A stretch of DNA of 64,000 nucleotides from Dactylosporangium vinaceum. GTDB taxonomy: Bacteria; Actinomycetota; Actinomycetes; Mycobacteriales; Micromonosporaceae. The stretch covers positions 5,766,001 through 5,830,000 of the forward strand of contig NZ_CP061913.1 of assembly GCF_019904175.1 (NCBI RefSeq), given 5' to 3'. Below the pieces are notes generated by a model. It did no database searches and was not told the DNA's origin. It was given only the letters and a program-made list of their open reading frames with translations. Position 1 is the stretch's first letter, and each line of letters begins with the position of its first letter. The position numbers and the translations under genes were made by a program. Positions 1 through 8,407 of this stretch are shown here, piece after piece.

Positions 1-948
1 ATCGCGGCCGCGAAGCCCGATGTGGTGCTGCTGAACGCCGGCACCAACGACATGATCCAGAACTACGACCTGGTCGACGCGCCGGCCCGGCTGAGCGCCC
101 TGATCGACCAGATCCTGCGCGGCGCCCCGGCCGCGACGGTCATGGTGTCCACGCTCGTGCCCAACCGCGACAGCGCCGTCGACGCCCGGGTCACCGCGTT
201 CAACGCCAAGCTGCCCGGGATCGTGCAGGCCAAGGCGGCGGCCGGGCGGCGGGTGAGGCTCGTCGACCTCCACGCCGGCCTGACCCTGGCCGACATCGGC
301 TCCGACGGCATCCACCCGACCGACGACGGGTACTCGAAGCTGGCCGACACCTGGTACTCCGCGCTGCAGCCGGTGCTCGGCGCCGGCCGCCCGTGGCCGC
401 TGTTCCGGACCGATCTCGGCGCGGCGGTCCAGCAGCTGACCTGGACCGACACGGTGGCCGGATCGCTCAATGTCGGCGGCTACTGCTGCGGCCTGACCGC
501 GATGGAGTCCGGCCGCCGCGCCGAACTCGCCCACGGCGGCACCTACGCGCTGATGTACTCGGGCAACGATCTGAGCGCGGCCGGCTCGTACTCGTACAAC
601 CGCCTCTACGACGTGCACCTGGCCGTCACCACGGGCACGACCCTCACGTACTGGATCCGCCCGCAGCAGGCGAACGGCGCCTACGTGGCGATCGACCTCC
701 TGCTCACCGACGGGCGCAGCCTGCGCGACTCCGGGGCCGTCGACCAGTTCGGCGTGCGTGCCCACCCGCGCTACCAGGGCCAGGGCGGCCACGTGCTTGT
801 CGACCAATGGAACCGGATCACGGTCGACCTCGGCCCGCTCGCGGGCGGCACTGTCGACGAGATCCGCATCGGCTACGACCAGCCCGGGAGCACGGGCCTG
901 TTCCGCGGCTACGTCGACGACATCGACATCACTCGGCCGGCGGTATGA
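1..948 (+). CDS. SGNH/GDSL-type secreted hydrolase, 5' partial
   Basis: The reading frame is open from base 1, so the N-terminus, including any signal peptide and the catalytic Ser block, lies upstream of the window. The visible part carries SGNH block III (LNAGTND near the start) and block V (SDGIHPTDDGY, holding the catalytic Asp and His), so the fold is an esterase/lipase-type SGNH hydrolase. After about residue 130 comes a roughly 180-residue beta-rich domain (GGYCCGLTAMESG to FRGYVDDIDITRPAV) that looks like an appended carbohydrate-binding or lectin-like module. The likely role is extracellular deacylation of a glycan or glycoside; the substrate cannot be told from sequence. Confidence 0.85.
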   Translation: MAAAKPDVVLLNAGTNDMIQNYDLVDAPARLSALIDQILRGAPAATVMVSTLVPNRDSAVDARVTAFNAKLPGIVQAKAAAGRRVRLVDLHAGLTLADIGSDGIHPTDDGYSKLADTWYSALQPVLGAGRPWPLFRTDLGAAVQQLTWTDTVAGSLNVGGYCCGLTAMESGRRAELAHGGTYALMYSGNDLSAAGSYSYNRLYDVHLAVTTGTTLTYWIRPQQANGAYVAIDLLLTDGRSLRDSGAVDQFGVRAHPRYQGQGGHVLVDQWNRITVDLGPLAGGTVDEIRIGYDQPGSTGLFRGYVDDIDITRPAV

Positions 949-1013
949 CGATTGGCGGTCCTCACTGTGGGAACAGGGGCTGTTGCAGCACCTGAGCAGT
1001 GAGGAGTATCGCC

Positions 1014-2051
1014 ATGGCCGAAGAGCGAGCGCCACGGGAAGTGGGGCGGACGGCTGCCGACGAGCCGGAGAGCCCGCCGAACAAGCCGACCGCGGAGCAG
1101 GGGCCGGACGAGCTCAGTGCGCTGCCGAAGCAGTCGTACTGGCAGGTGCTCAAGCGCACCGTCAAGGAGTTCAGCGACGACAACATCACGGTGTGGGCCG
1201 CCGCGCTCACCTACTACGGGGTGCTCTCGATCTTCCCCGGGATCCTGCTGCTCGTCACCGTGCTGCGGCTGTTCGGGCAGGACACCGTGCAGCGCGTGAT
1301 CGACAACATCGGTGACGTCGCGCCCGGGTCGACGGGGGCGATTCTCGGCGACGCCGCCCGCAACCTGCAGGACGGGCAGCAGTCGACGGCGGGGCTCCTG
1401 GCCGTCGTCAGCATCCTGGGGGCGCTGTGGTCGGCGTCCGGGTACATCGGCGCGTTCATGCAGGCGTCGAACGCCATCTACGACGTGCCCGAGGGGCGCC
1501 CGGTGTGGAAGACGCTGCCGATCCGCATCGGCGTCACGATCATCACCGGCGTCCTGCTGACGGTGGCGGCGCTGCTGGTGGTGTTCACCGGCCCGGTGGC
1601 CGAGACCGCGGGCCGCTGGATCGGCGCCGGGGGTGCGGCCGTCACGGCGTGGAACATCGCCAAGTGGCCGGTGCTCGTCGCGCTCGTCGTGCTGCTCTTC
1701 GCGATCCTGTACTGGGCCTCGCCCAACGCCAAGCACGGCGGCTTCCGCTGGGTCAGCCCGGGCAGCATCCTGGCCGTCGTGATCTGGCTGATCGCGAGCG
1801 CCGGCTTCGGCTTCTACGTGGCCAACTTCGGCTCGTACAACAAGACCTACGGCAGCCTGGCCGCGATCATCATCTTCCTGATCTGGCTCTGGATCTCCAA
1901 CATCGCCATCCTCCTGGGCGCCGAGTTCGACGCCGAGCTCCAGCGCAGCCGGGCCATCCAGGCCGGCCACAGCGAGACCGACGAGCCCTACGTCGACCTG
2001 CGCGACACCCGCAAGCTCAAGAACCTGAAGAAGCAGCCCCGCTCGGCCTGA
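1014..2051 (+). CDS. YihY/virulence factor BrkB family membrane protein
   Basis: This is an integral inner-membrane protein of the YihY (formerly 'RNase BN') family, whose molecular function is unsettled. The hydrophilic N-terminus is followed by the family signature near residues 45-70 (FSDDNITVWAAALTYYGVLSIFPG), five or six hydrophobic helices, and the family segment NFGSYNKTYGSLAAIIIFLIWLW. The charged tail ends in Lys/Arg. The ATG at 1014 is chosen because GAGGAG lies at 1001-1006. The gene stands alone and converges on the decarboxylase gene across a strong hairpin. Length (345 aa) is normal for actinobacterial members. Confidence 0.92.
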   Translation: MAEERAPREVGRTAADEPESPPNKPTAEQGPDELSALPKQSYWQVLKRTVKEFSDDNITVWAAALTYYGVLSIFPGILLLVTVLRLFGQDTVQRVIDNIGDVAPGSTGAILGDAARNLQDGQQSTAGLLAVVSILGALWSASGYIGAFMQASNAIYDVPEGRPVWKTLPIRIGVTIITGVLLTVAALLVVFTGPVAETAGRWIGAGGAAVTAWNIAKWPVLVALVVLLFAILYWASPNAKHGGFRWVSPGSILAVVIWLIASAGFGFYVANFGSYNKTYGSLAAIIIFLIWLWISNIAILLGAEFDAELQRSRAIQAGHSETDEPYVDLRDTRKLKNLKKQPRSA

Positions 2052-2056
2052 CCGCC

Positions 2057-2091
2057 CGCCCGGCCGGCCCGCAGCGCGGGCCGGCCGGGCG
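2057..2091. terminator. Bidirectional hairpin terminator
   Basis: A perfect 16-bp inverted repeat (2057-2072 and 2076-2091) with a 3-base AGC loop lies between two convergent stop codons. There is no T-tract, as is usual for GC-rich actinomycete terminators. It probably ends transcription from both sides. Confidence 0.8.
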
Positions 2092-2094
2092 GTG

Positions 2095-3552
2095 TCACGC
2101 GACGACGCGGAAGGTGTCGAGCGTCGCGTCGGTGGCGTCCGGGACGACCATGCCGGCGGCGAGGCCGGAGCGCAGGTAGTCGACGATCTCGGCGCTGATG
2201 CGCTCGCCCGGGATCAGGGCGGGGATGCCGGGCGGGTAGGGGGTCAGCTGCTCGGCACAGACGCGTCCGGCCACCGCTGCCGCCGGGACCTGCTCGGCGG
2301 CGCCGAAGAAGGCGTCGCGCGGCAGGATCACCGGCTCCGGCTCGAACTGCTGCGGCGACGGCAGGTCGACCGGCTTCGGCCGGGGCAGGCCCGGTGCGGC
2401 CGCCACCAGCCGGGTCATGGCGTCGACCAGGCGGTCGGCGGTGGACTCGTCGTCGGCCATCGACATGGTCGCCTCGACGCGGCGGTGGTCGGACAGGCCG
2501 ACGTCGATCAGGCAGTGCTCGCGCAGCCAGTCGGCCGCCTGGTAGCCGCTGATGCCGAGCTCCTGCAGGTCCATGACCACGTGCATCGGGTCGAGCTCGC
2601 GGCTGGCCTCCTTCACCACCAGCTCGTCGTGCAGGACGCGCAGGCCGCCGATCGCGCCGAGGCGCTGCCGGACGTCCGCGGTCAGGGCGAGCGCGTCGGC
2701 GAGCAGCCGCTGCCCGTGCTCGACCATCTGGCGGCGCCATCCGTCGATCCCGGCGTACAGGATGACGTTCGGGCTCGTAGTCATGAGCAGATCGGCGCAG
2801 GCCGACAGGTGGCGCGGGTCGACCAGGTCACCCTGCGTGTGGAAGACCGAGCCCTGTTCGAACCCGGCGCCCATCTTGTGCACGCTGACCACGCAGACGT
2901 CGGCTCCGGCGTCCATCGCCCACGTCGGCAGGTCGTCGTGGAAGGGCAGGTGGGCGCCCCACGCCTCGTCGACGATCAGCGGCTTGCCCCGCCTGTGGCA
3001 GATCTCGGCGAGCGCCTCCAGGTCGGCGCAGGTGCCGTACGGCGTCGGGCTCACGACGAGCGCCCCGCTCGCGTCCGGGTGCCGGTCCCAGGCGGCCTCC
3101 AGCGCCTCCGGGGACGGCGGGTGGGCCAGGTGCAGCTCCTCGTCGTAGCGCACCGCAATCCACCGCGGCTCGATCCCGGCGAAGATCAGCCCGGCCACGA
3201 TCGACTTGTGGGCGTCGCGGCTGAGCAGCAGCTGGCCCTGGCCGCCGGCGACGGCCAGCATGGCCGCCTTCACCGACAGGGAGCTGCCCGCGGTGGCGAA
3301 GAACGCCGTCTGCGCCCCGACGGCGTCGGCCATCAGCTTCTCGGCCGTCGAGAGGTACCCGTTCGACGACGAACGGTCGTCCAGCCCGGCGGAGGCCAGG
3401 ACGTCGGCGCGGTACGTGTCCGCGCCCAGGACGGCCCGGGCGCGCGGATCGGCCCCGCGGCCCAGCCGGTGCCCGGGCGGCGTATAGCCGTATCGCCCCA
3501 GCCGGTGGTATTCCTCGAGCGCGTCGAGGAGCGGAGCCTGGCTCTGGTTCAT
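2095..3552 (-). CDS. Orn/Lys/Arg decarboxylase family PLP enzyme
   Basis: This is a fold-type I PLP enzyme related to the short (about 490 aa) Orn/Lys/Arg decarboxylases. The N-terminal half has the family segments YGYTPPGHRLGRG and NGYLSTAEKLMADAVGA. The cofactor site shows VDEAWGAHLPFH (Asp contacting the pyridine nitrogen) and VSVHKMGAGFEQGS (Schiff-base Lys). The C-terminal third has TPYPPGIPALIPGERI, typical of the decarboxylase C-terminal domain. The substrate is a basic amino acid or relative and cannot be fixed. ATG 3552 is chosen; an in-frame GTG at 3567 is possible, and neither has a clear ribosome site. It is divergent from the amidohydrolase gene. Confidence 0.88.
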   Translation of the reverse strand: MNQSQAPLLDALEEYHRLGRYGYTPPGHRLGRGADPRARAVLGADTYRADVLASAGLDDRSSSNGYLSTAEKLMADAVGAQTAFFATAGSSLSVKAAMLAVAGGQGQLLLSRDAHKSIVAGLIFAGIEPRWIAVRYDEELHLAHPPSPEALEAAWDRHPDASGALVVSPTPYGTCADLEALAEICHRRGKPLIVDEAWGAHLPFHDDLPTWAMDAGADVCVVSVHKMGAGFEQGSVFHTQGDLVDPRHLSACADLLMTTSPNVILYAGIDGWRRQMVEHGQRLLADALALTADVRQRLGAIGGLRVLHDELVVKEASRELDPMHVVMDLQELGISGYQAADWLREHCLIDVGLSDHRRVEATMSMADDESTADRLVDAMTRLVAAAPGLPRPKPVDLPSPQQFEPEPVILPRDAFFGAAEQVPAAAVAGRVCAEQLTPYPPGIPALIPGERISAEIVDYLRSGLAAGMVVPDATDATLDTFRVVA

Positions 3553-3609
3553 TCGGTACTGTCGCACGAGACTGCTCTACCACCCTTCGGGCGACCGGAA
3601 ACGATCCTC

Positions 3610-4785
3610 ATGCGACTTGGTGAACAGCTCATCGACCTGCGCCGGCGGCTGCACCGGGAGCCGGAGATCGGCCTGGACCTGCCCCGCACCCAGGCCCGCG
3701 TCCTCGAGGCGCTGGCCGGGCTCCCTCTGGAGGTGAGCACCGGCCGGGGGCTGTCGTCGGTGACGGCGGTGCTGCGCGGGGCCCGCCCGGGCCCGGTGGT
3801 GCTGCTGCGCGGCGACATGGACGCGCTGCCGGTCACCGAGCTGGCCGACGTGCCGTACGCGTCGCAGGTCCCCGGGGTCATGCACGCCTGCGGCCACGAC
3901 CTGCACACCGCCGGGCTTGTCGGCGCCGCGCATCTGCTCGCCGGGCGCCGCGAGGATCTCGCCGGCGACGTGGTCTTCATGTTCCAGCCGGGGGAGGAGG
4001 GGTACGACGGCGCGGGTCTGATGATCGAGGAGGGGGTGCTCACCGCCGCCGGTCGCCCCGCCGACTTCGCCTACGGGCTGCACGTCCTCGCGACCGACTT
4101 CCCCCGCGGCGTGTTCGCGGCCCGGCCCGGCCCGCTGATGTCGGCCTCGGCCGGGCTGTTCGTGCGGGTCGTCGGGGCCGGCGGGCACGGCTCCGCGCCG
4201 CATGACGCGGCCGACCCGATCCCGGCCGCCTGCGCGATGGTGACCGCGCTGCAGACGATGGTCGGGCGCCGCTACAGCCCGTTCGAGCCGGTCGTGGTCA
4301 CCGTCGGCGCGTTCCACGCCGGCACGCTGCGCAACATCATCCCCGACGAGGCGGTCTTCGAGGCCACGGTCCGCACGTTCAGCGCCGCGGCCGGCGAGCA
4401 GATCGCCCGGGAGTCGGTCCGCCTCTGCGAGGGCATCGCCGCGGCGCACGGGCTGCGGGCCGAGGTGCGGTTCGTCCCGGAGTACCCCGTGACGGTCAAC
4501 GACCCCGCGCAGGCCGCGTTCGTCGCCGCCACGGCCCGGGACTGCTTCGGGCCCGAACGGTTCCGGGAGATGGCACATCCGGACCCCGGCTCCGAGGACT
4601 TCTCGCGAGTCCTCCAGCGCGTGCCCGGTGCGTACTGTTTCCTGGGCGCGGCCGTCGCCGACGATCACCGGGGACTGCCGAACAACCACTCACCCCGGGC
4701 CGAGTTCGACGACAGCGTGCTCGTCGACGGCGCCACGCTGCTGGCCGAGCTGGCAGCGCGGCGCCTCGCGCCGGCGGCGTCCTAG
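3610..4785 (+). CDS. M20D family amidohydrolase (hippurate/N-acyl-amino-acid hydrolase type)
   Basis: This is a cytoplasmic metal-dependent amidohydrolase that removes acyl groups from N-acyl amino acids or conjugates. M20D landmarks are in order: RRLHREPEIGLDLPRT at the N-terminus, LLRGDMDALPVTE, the metal-binding MHACGHDLHTAGLVGAAHLL, FMFQPGEEGYDGAGLMI with the catalytic Glu pair, a GSAPHDAADPI lid segment, and HPDPGSEDFS near the C-terminus. At 391 aa it is full length. ATG 3610 is used because homology starts there and the in-frame residues upstream do not look coding. It may share a divergent promoter with the decarboxylase gene. Its stop overlaps a small convergent gene by four bases. 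Confidence 0.9.
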   Translation: MRLGEQLIDLRRRLHREPEIGLDLPRTQARVLEALAGLPLEVSTGRGLSSVTAVLRGARPGPVVLLRGDMDALPVTELADVPYASQVPGVMHACGHDLHTAGLVGAAHLLAGRREDLAGDVVFMFQPGEEGYDGAGLMIEEGVLTAAGRPADFAYGLHVLATDFPRGVFAARPGPLMSASAGLFVRVVGAGGHGSAPHDAADPIPAACAMVTALQTMVGRRYSPFEPVVVTVGAFHAGTLRNIIPDEAVFEATVRTFSAAAGEQIARESVRLCEGIAAAHGLRAEVRFVPEYPVTVNDPAQAAFVAATARDCFGPERFREMAHPDPGSEDFSRVLQRVPGAYCFLGAAVADDHRGLPNNHSPRAEFDDSVLVDGATLLAELAARRLAPAAS

Positions 4786-4952
4786 ACCTCGTCGGGGTCG
4801 CCGCCGGAGCGCTCCACGTCGGCCCGCTGATCGGCCTGGCCGACCGGCGTGCCGTCCTCGGCGTCGCGGGCCGTGCGCTCCTCGCCGGCCAGGTCGTCGC
4901 TCAGCGCAACCGGCACGACGGGCGGCACCGGCTGCCCCTGTGGTGTCGTCAT
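4782..4952 (-). CDS. Small acidic hypothetical protein (56 aa)
   Basis: This short gene has an excellent ribosome site: GGAGGT lies just upstream of the ATG on the minus strand (4952). The product is 56 residues, starts MTTPQGQPVPP, and is rich in Asp, Glu, Ala and Gly with no hydrophobic segment, so it is probably a disordered cytoplasmic protein. I do not recognise a family. Its TAG stop overlaps the stop of the convergent amidohydrolase gene. Small acidic proteins of this kind are frequent in actinobacterial stress regions, but no function is assigned. Confidence 0.6.
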   Translation of the reverse strand: MTTPQGQPVPPVVPVALSDDLAGEERTARDAEDGTPVGQADQRADVERSGGDPDEV

Positions 4953-5013
4953 GGTGTACCTCCAGGCTCGGGAATCGACTCCCGTGATACCCGGCCCGCG
5001 GCGTTGTACACGG

Positions 5014-5400
5014 TCAGTCGGCCGCGGCCGCCGCGGCGGTGGGGTACACCGGCAGGATCCACGTCAGGTTGGTGATGTCCAGGACGCTGCGCACCATCGG
5101 CTGGACGGCGGCCAGCCGCAGCCAGCCGCCCGCCGCCACCAGCGCGGTGCGGGTGCGGACGAAGACGTTCAGGGCGCTCGAGTCGCACATCGGGACGTTG
5201 GCGAGGTCGAAGATCACCCGCGGATGCCTGGCCGGGTCGACGGCGGCCAGGGCCGTGACAAGTGGCTGGAGCGTGTCGAACAGCAGGCGGCCGGAGACGC
5301 AGACCACTGTCGGGTCCCCGTCGAGGATCTGCACCTTGACCAGGTCTGCGGGGTTGCCGCCGGGTTCGCCGCCTCCGTCGCCTGCGTAGGAAGTCTGCAC
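5014..5400 (-). CDS. STAS domain anti-sigma factor antagonist
   Basis: This is a single-domain STAS protein (128 aa) of the SpoIIAA/RsbV class. In partner switching, the unphosphorylated antagonist binds an RsbW-like anti-sigma kinase and frees a sigma factor. The segment DLANVPMCDSSALNVFVRT holds the conserved phosphorylatable Ser after Asp. GTG 5400 is taken as start because the frame has no nearby ATG and the domain begins shortly after (VKVQILDGDPTVVCVSG). The gene is divergent from the SpoIIE-type phosphatase 64 bases away, a natural partner for its dephosphorylation. A kinase candidate lies at 12908-13333 but is not adjacent. Confidence 0.85.
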   Translation of the reverse strand: MQTSYAGDGGGEPGGNPADLVKVQILDGDPTVVCVSGRLLFDTLQPLVTALAAVDPARHPRVIFDLANVPMCDSSALNVFVRTRTALVAAGGWLRLAAVQPMVRSVLDITNLTWILPVYPTAAAAAAD

Positions 5401-5463
5401 GTCCGGCAGTTTATCCGGCCCGCTCCGCGGGCGGCGCGGGGTGATCTGCGAGAGGGTGGATGC

Positions 5464-6669
5464 GTGTCGCCATCTGTGAACGAGCCGTGGCCCTGGCGGG
5501 CCGCCGTCGCCGATCTGCTCCAGCGGACCCGGCTGGCCCAGCCCGACGAGCTCGCCGGCGAGGTGAGCGCGGCCGCGGCCCCCCTCGGCCTGGCCGCCCG
5601 GATCTACCTGGTCGACCAGGAGCAGCGCAACCTGCACCCGGTGCCGCAGCCGGAGGTGGCGACCCCGGAGCCGCTGGCCGTGAACTCCACAGCGGCGGGA
5701 CGGGTGTTCATGACGGTGCAGGGCGTCACCGAGGGCAGCAACGTGTGGCTGCCGCTGCTCGACGGCAGCGAGCGCCTCGGCGTGCTGCACCTGGCGGCCG
5801 GCGGGGCCCCCGTGCCGCCGGACGAGAGTTTCCAGGCCGGCTGCGACCTGTTCTCCCAGCTCGTGGGCCACATGGTGGCGACCAAGATCCCCTACGGGGA
5901 CGCGCTGCTCAAGGTCAAGCGGACCCGGCGGATGTCGGAGGCGTCGGAGCTGCTGTTCCGGCTGCTGCCGCCGCTCACGTTCGTGTCGCGGCGGATGGTC
6001 GTCTCGGCGATCCTGGAGCCCTGCTACGAGGTCGGCGGCGACGGGTTCGACTACGCCTCGGACGACTCGACGCTGTTCTTCGCGATCTACGACACGGCCG
6101 GGCACGGGCTGCGGGCCGGGCTCGGCACGGCGACGGTGATGTCGGCCGTGCGCTCCGCCCGCCGTGGCGGCGACGACCTGGTCGGGCTGGCCCGGGCCGC
6201 GGACCGCGCCCTGGCGGCGTACCTGCCCGAGCTGCGCTTCACCACGGCCGTCCTGTGCGAGCTCGACGTGGCCGGCGGGCGGCTGCGGTACGTCAACTGC
6301 GGCCACCCCCGCCCGCTGCTGCTGCGGGGCGGCAAGGTGGTCGCCAGCCTGGACGACGGGCGCCGCCTGCCGCTCGGGCTGGACGACCCGGGGACCGAGG
6401 TGGGCGAGGAGGTCCTCGAACGCGGCGATCGGCTGCTGCTGTACACCGACGGCGTGACCGAGACCCGGGAGCGGGGCGAGCAGTTCGGCATCGACGCCCT
6501 GGCCGACCTGCTGGAGCGCACGACCGGTGACCTGCCCGCGCCGGAGGCCCTGCGCCGGCTGTGCCACGCGGCGCTGTCCCGTTACGACGGCCCGCCGACC
6601 GACGACGCGACGCTCATGCTCGTCGAGTGGTCCCACGAGGCCGTCCGGGCGATGGTCCCGACCGCGTGA
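5464..6669 (+). CDS. GAF-type sensor with PP2C/SpoIIE Ser phosphatase domain
   Basis: This is a serine phosphatase of the RsbU/SpoIIE type. Residues about 20-150 form a GAF-like sensory domain. The C-terminal 240 residues carry the PPM metal-binding motifs: GGDGFDYASDDSTLFFAIYD, AGHGLRAGLGTATVM, YVNCGHPRPLLL, LLLYTDGVTETR and TDDATLMLVEW. It would dephosphorylate a STAS antagonist, and such a gene lies divergently next door. The GTG at 5464 follows a GAGAGGG ribosome site at about 5451-5457. There is no transmembrane segment, so it should act in the cytoplasm on a small-molecule or redox signal. The 401-aa length is usual for this architecture. Confidence 0.9.
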   Translation: MSPSVNEPWPWRAAVADLLQRTRLAQPDELAGEVSAAAAPLGLAARIYLVDQEQRNLHPVPQPEVATPEPLAVNSTAAGRVFMTVQGVTEGSNVWLPLLDGSERLGVLHLAAGGAPVPPDESFQAGCDLFSQLVGHMVATKIPYGDALLKVKRTRRMSEASELLFRLLPPLTFVSRRMVVSAILEPCYEVGGDGFDYASDDSTLFFAIYDTAGHGLRAGLGTATVMSAVRSARRGGDDLVGLARAADRALAAYLPELRFTTAVLCELDVAGGRLRYVNCGHPRPLLLRGGKVVASLDDGRRLPLGLDDPGTEVGEEVLERGDRLLLYTDGVTETRERGEQFGIDALADLLERTTGDLPAPEALRRLCHAALSRYDGPPTDDATLMLVEWSHEAVRAMVPTA

Positions 6670-6747
6670 CCGGGGGCCGTCACCCGGACGCGGGTGCGGG
6701 AGACGCCGAGGGGGCAGCAACGACGTCTCCCGCGAATCCGCGCTGCG

Positions 6748-6880
6748 CTACGGCGTGACCGCCTGCTTCACGTCGGCCGTGGCGTCGCGGGCGTTGCCCT
6801 TGGCCGACTCGGCCGTCGTCTGGGCGGCGCCCCGGGCCGTGCTGCCGACCTCGGCCGCGCGGGTCGCCCCCGGCGCGGAC
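6748..6880 (-). pseudogene. C-terminal fragment of a small helical stress-type protein
   Basis: The minus strand reads a convincing C-terminus, AAEVGSTARGAAQTTAESAKGNARDATADVKQAVTP, ending in a TAG at 6748-6750. Repetitive Ala/Thr/Lys amphipathic sequence like this is typical of CsbD/LEA-like or YtxH-like stress proteins. Upstream of about 6880 the frame turns into Arg-rich noise that is antisense to another gene fragment, and no start codon with a ribosome site is present. I read it as the surviving 3' end of a gene truncated at this junction. The family assignment is tentative. Confidence 0.4.
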
Positions 6881-7045
6881 CCGCAGCGGGTGCGGCGGCT
6901 GCGCGCGGCGCTGCGGGCGGCGCGGTCCCTGGCCGAGGTCGGCGAGGTGCTGCGCCCGGACGCCCCGGCCACGACCAAGCCCACGCTGACCGGTGCGCCG
7001 CTGGCGTACGCGACCCGGCACGGACGCGAGGAGGGCCGGCTGTGA
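6878..7045 (+). pseudogene. C-terminal fragment of a gene formerly upstream of the Zn-alcohol dehydrogenase
   Basis: About 55 codons read like the end of a real protein (RVRRLRAALRAARSLAEV, then PDAPATTKPTLTG, ending GREEGRL). The TGA at 7043-7045 overlaps the GTG start of the next gene (GTGA), as expected for an operon pair. No start or N-terminal domain is found upstream; the frame before 6878 is non-coding in character and antisense to another fragment. The parent may have been a small SRPBCC-like partner protein of the dehydrogenase, but this is from memory of operon context and is weak. Confidence 0.4.
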
Positions 7046-7472
7046 AGGCGCTTGTGTGTCGTCGTTCATCGCGTGCGGGCAGTGCTGGTACTGCCGCCGC
7101 GAGGAGTACTCGCTGTGCGACAACGGCAATACGAACCCCGCCGTCACCGAGACCATGTGGGGCGCCGCGCCCGGTGGCTGCTTCGGCTACTCCCACGCGA
7201 TGGGCGGCTTCGCCGGCAGCCACGCGCAGTACGTCCGGGTGCCGTTCGCCGACGTCGGCCCGTTCACGGTGCCCGACGGCGTCAGCGACGAGCGGGCGCT
7301 GTTCGCCTCCGACTCGGCCGCGACCGGCTGGATGGGCGCGGACCTCGGCGGGGTGCAGCCGGGAGACGTGGTCGCGGTCTGGGGCGCGGGCGCGGTCGGG
7401 CAGATGGCGGCCCGCGCGGCCCTGCTGCTCGGCGCGGAGCAGGTCATCGTCATCGACCGGTTCACACCCTGA
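7042..7472 (+). pseudogene. Zinc-dependent alcohol dehydrogenase remnant (internally deleted and 3' truncated)
   Basis: The region begins with a typical start (GTG, MKALV) that runs only a few codons. It then jumps frame into the middle of a medium-chain Zn dehydrogenase of the glutathione-independent formaldehyde-dehydrogenase-like group: SSFIACGQCWYCRREEYSLCDNG (structural Zn cysteines), GGCFGYSHAMGGFAGSHAQYVRVPFAD, and the Rossmann start DVVAVWGAGAVGQMAARAALLLGA. It stops after VIVIDRFTP. The catalytic-zinc region (about 80-90 residues after MKALV) and the whole C-terminal half are missing, so the enzyme cannot be functional. A deletion joined the start to the middle, and a second event removed the end. 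Confidence 0.85.
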
Positions 7473-7504
7473 TCGTCCGGTTTCGGCCCGTCATCACCGG
7501 CCCG

Positions 7505-7744
7505 TCAGTGCGGCCCGGTCCGGCCGGTGAAGTCCGGCCGGGCCGTGGCGCCGCCGTCCTCGTCGAGCGCCTGCTGGATGCCGGCGTCGTTGCCCGACTC
7601 GTCGTCGGTCTGCCCGTCGTCGGCCGAGGTCGCGACCGCGTCGACCAGATCGGCGAGCGGCAGGCGCTCCTCGTCGCGCCAGACGCCCGCGGGGCGGGTG
7701 TCGTCCGGGCCGGTATCGTCGGGGCGGGTGTCGTTGGTTGCCAT
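7505..7744 (-). CDS. Hypothetical acidic protein (79 aa)
   Basis: The product is an Asp/Thr-rich hydrophilic protein starting MATNDTRPDDTGPDDTRP, with a repeated PDDT(R/G) motif at the N-terminus and a short predicted helix RLPLADLVDAVATS. There is no signal peptide or membrane segment. It is divergent from the DUF5709 gene, another very acidic actinobacterial protein, and the two may share a control region. I do not recognise a family or function; codon use supports real coding. Confidence 0.55.
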   Translation of the reverse strand: MATNDTRPDDTGPDDTRPAGVWRDEERLPLADLVDAVATSADDGQTDDESGNDAGIQQALDEDGGATARPDFTGRTGPH

Positions 7745-7822
7745 GCGACAGCGCTACCCCGGCGGGGGATCGGCAAACGAAAGCGCTGTGTGGGTTCACC
7801 GGCGCCGGGTACCAGTACCGGC

Positions 7823-8407
7823 ATGCGCACTGACGACTACCCGAACCCGGTGTCGGACCCGGAGGCCGCGGGCCTGCCCGGCACCGCCGATGACGACTCC
7901 ACCGCCCGCGACGACGGCGAGTCCGTCCGCATCGCCGACGGCCCCGACCCGAGCGCGCTGCCGCTGGACCGCGACGACCAGCCGCTCGCCATAGATCACT
8001 TCGGCACGACGCCGGAGGAGGCCCGCGAGGGCGAGCCGCTCGACCTGAAGCTCGAGCGCGAGGTCCCGGACCCGGCGCTCGAGGAGATCGGCGAGCCCCG
8101 GCCCGACGCGCGGGCGGTGGCCGACACCGAGGAGACGTTCGACCCGGACGCCCTCGCGGCCGATGTCGACGCGGTCGAGCAGGGCACCGTCATCGACGAT
8201 GCGCCCGTCGAGCCGAACCTCGACTCCCCGGTCTCCATGTACGACACGGGGATCGGCGGCGGCAGCGGCAAGGTCGGGCGGCTGGTCGAGCCGGACGAGG
8301 GCCTGGGGCCGGACGAGGAGAAGGACGCGATCGCCTACGACGCCGGCTCGGCCGGTGGCGGCGCGAGCGCCGAGGAGGCCGCCCTGCACGAGGTGCCGGA
8401 GCTCTGA
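7823..8407 (+). CDS. DUF5709 family protein
   Basis: This very acidic cytoplasmic protein (194 aa) matches the actinobacterial DUF5709 family in pattern. It has PLDRDDQPLAIDHFGTTPEEAREGE and DLKLEREVPDPALEE in the middle, a YDTGIGGGSGKVGRLVEPDEG segment, and a closing Gly/Ala/Glu tail with AEEAALHEVPEL. The function is unknown; members sit among stress and envelope genes, as here. ATG 7823 gives the complete family N-terminus. The 3' end overlaps the convergent hydrolase gene by about 70 bases, an unusually long but plausible overlap. Confidence 0.8.
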   Translation: MRTDDYPNPVSDPEAAGLPGTADDDSTARDDGESVRIADGPDPSALPLDRDDQPLAIDHFGTTPEEAREGEPLDLKLEREVPDPALEEIGEPRPDARAVADTEETFDPDALAADVDAVEQGTVIDDAPVEPNLDSPVSMYDTGIGGGSGKVGRLVEPDEGLGPDEEKDAIAYDAGSAGGGASAEEAALHEVPEL

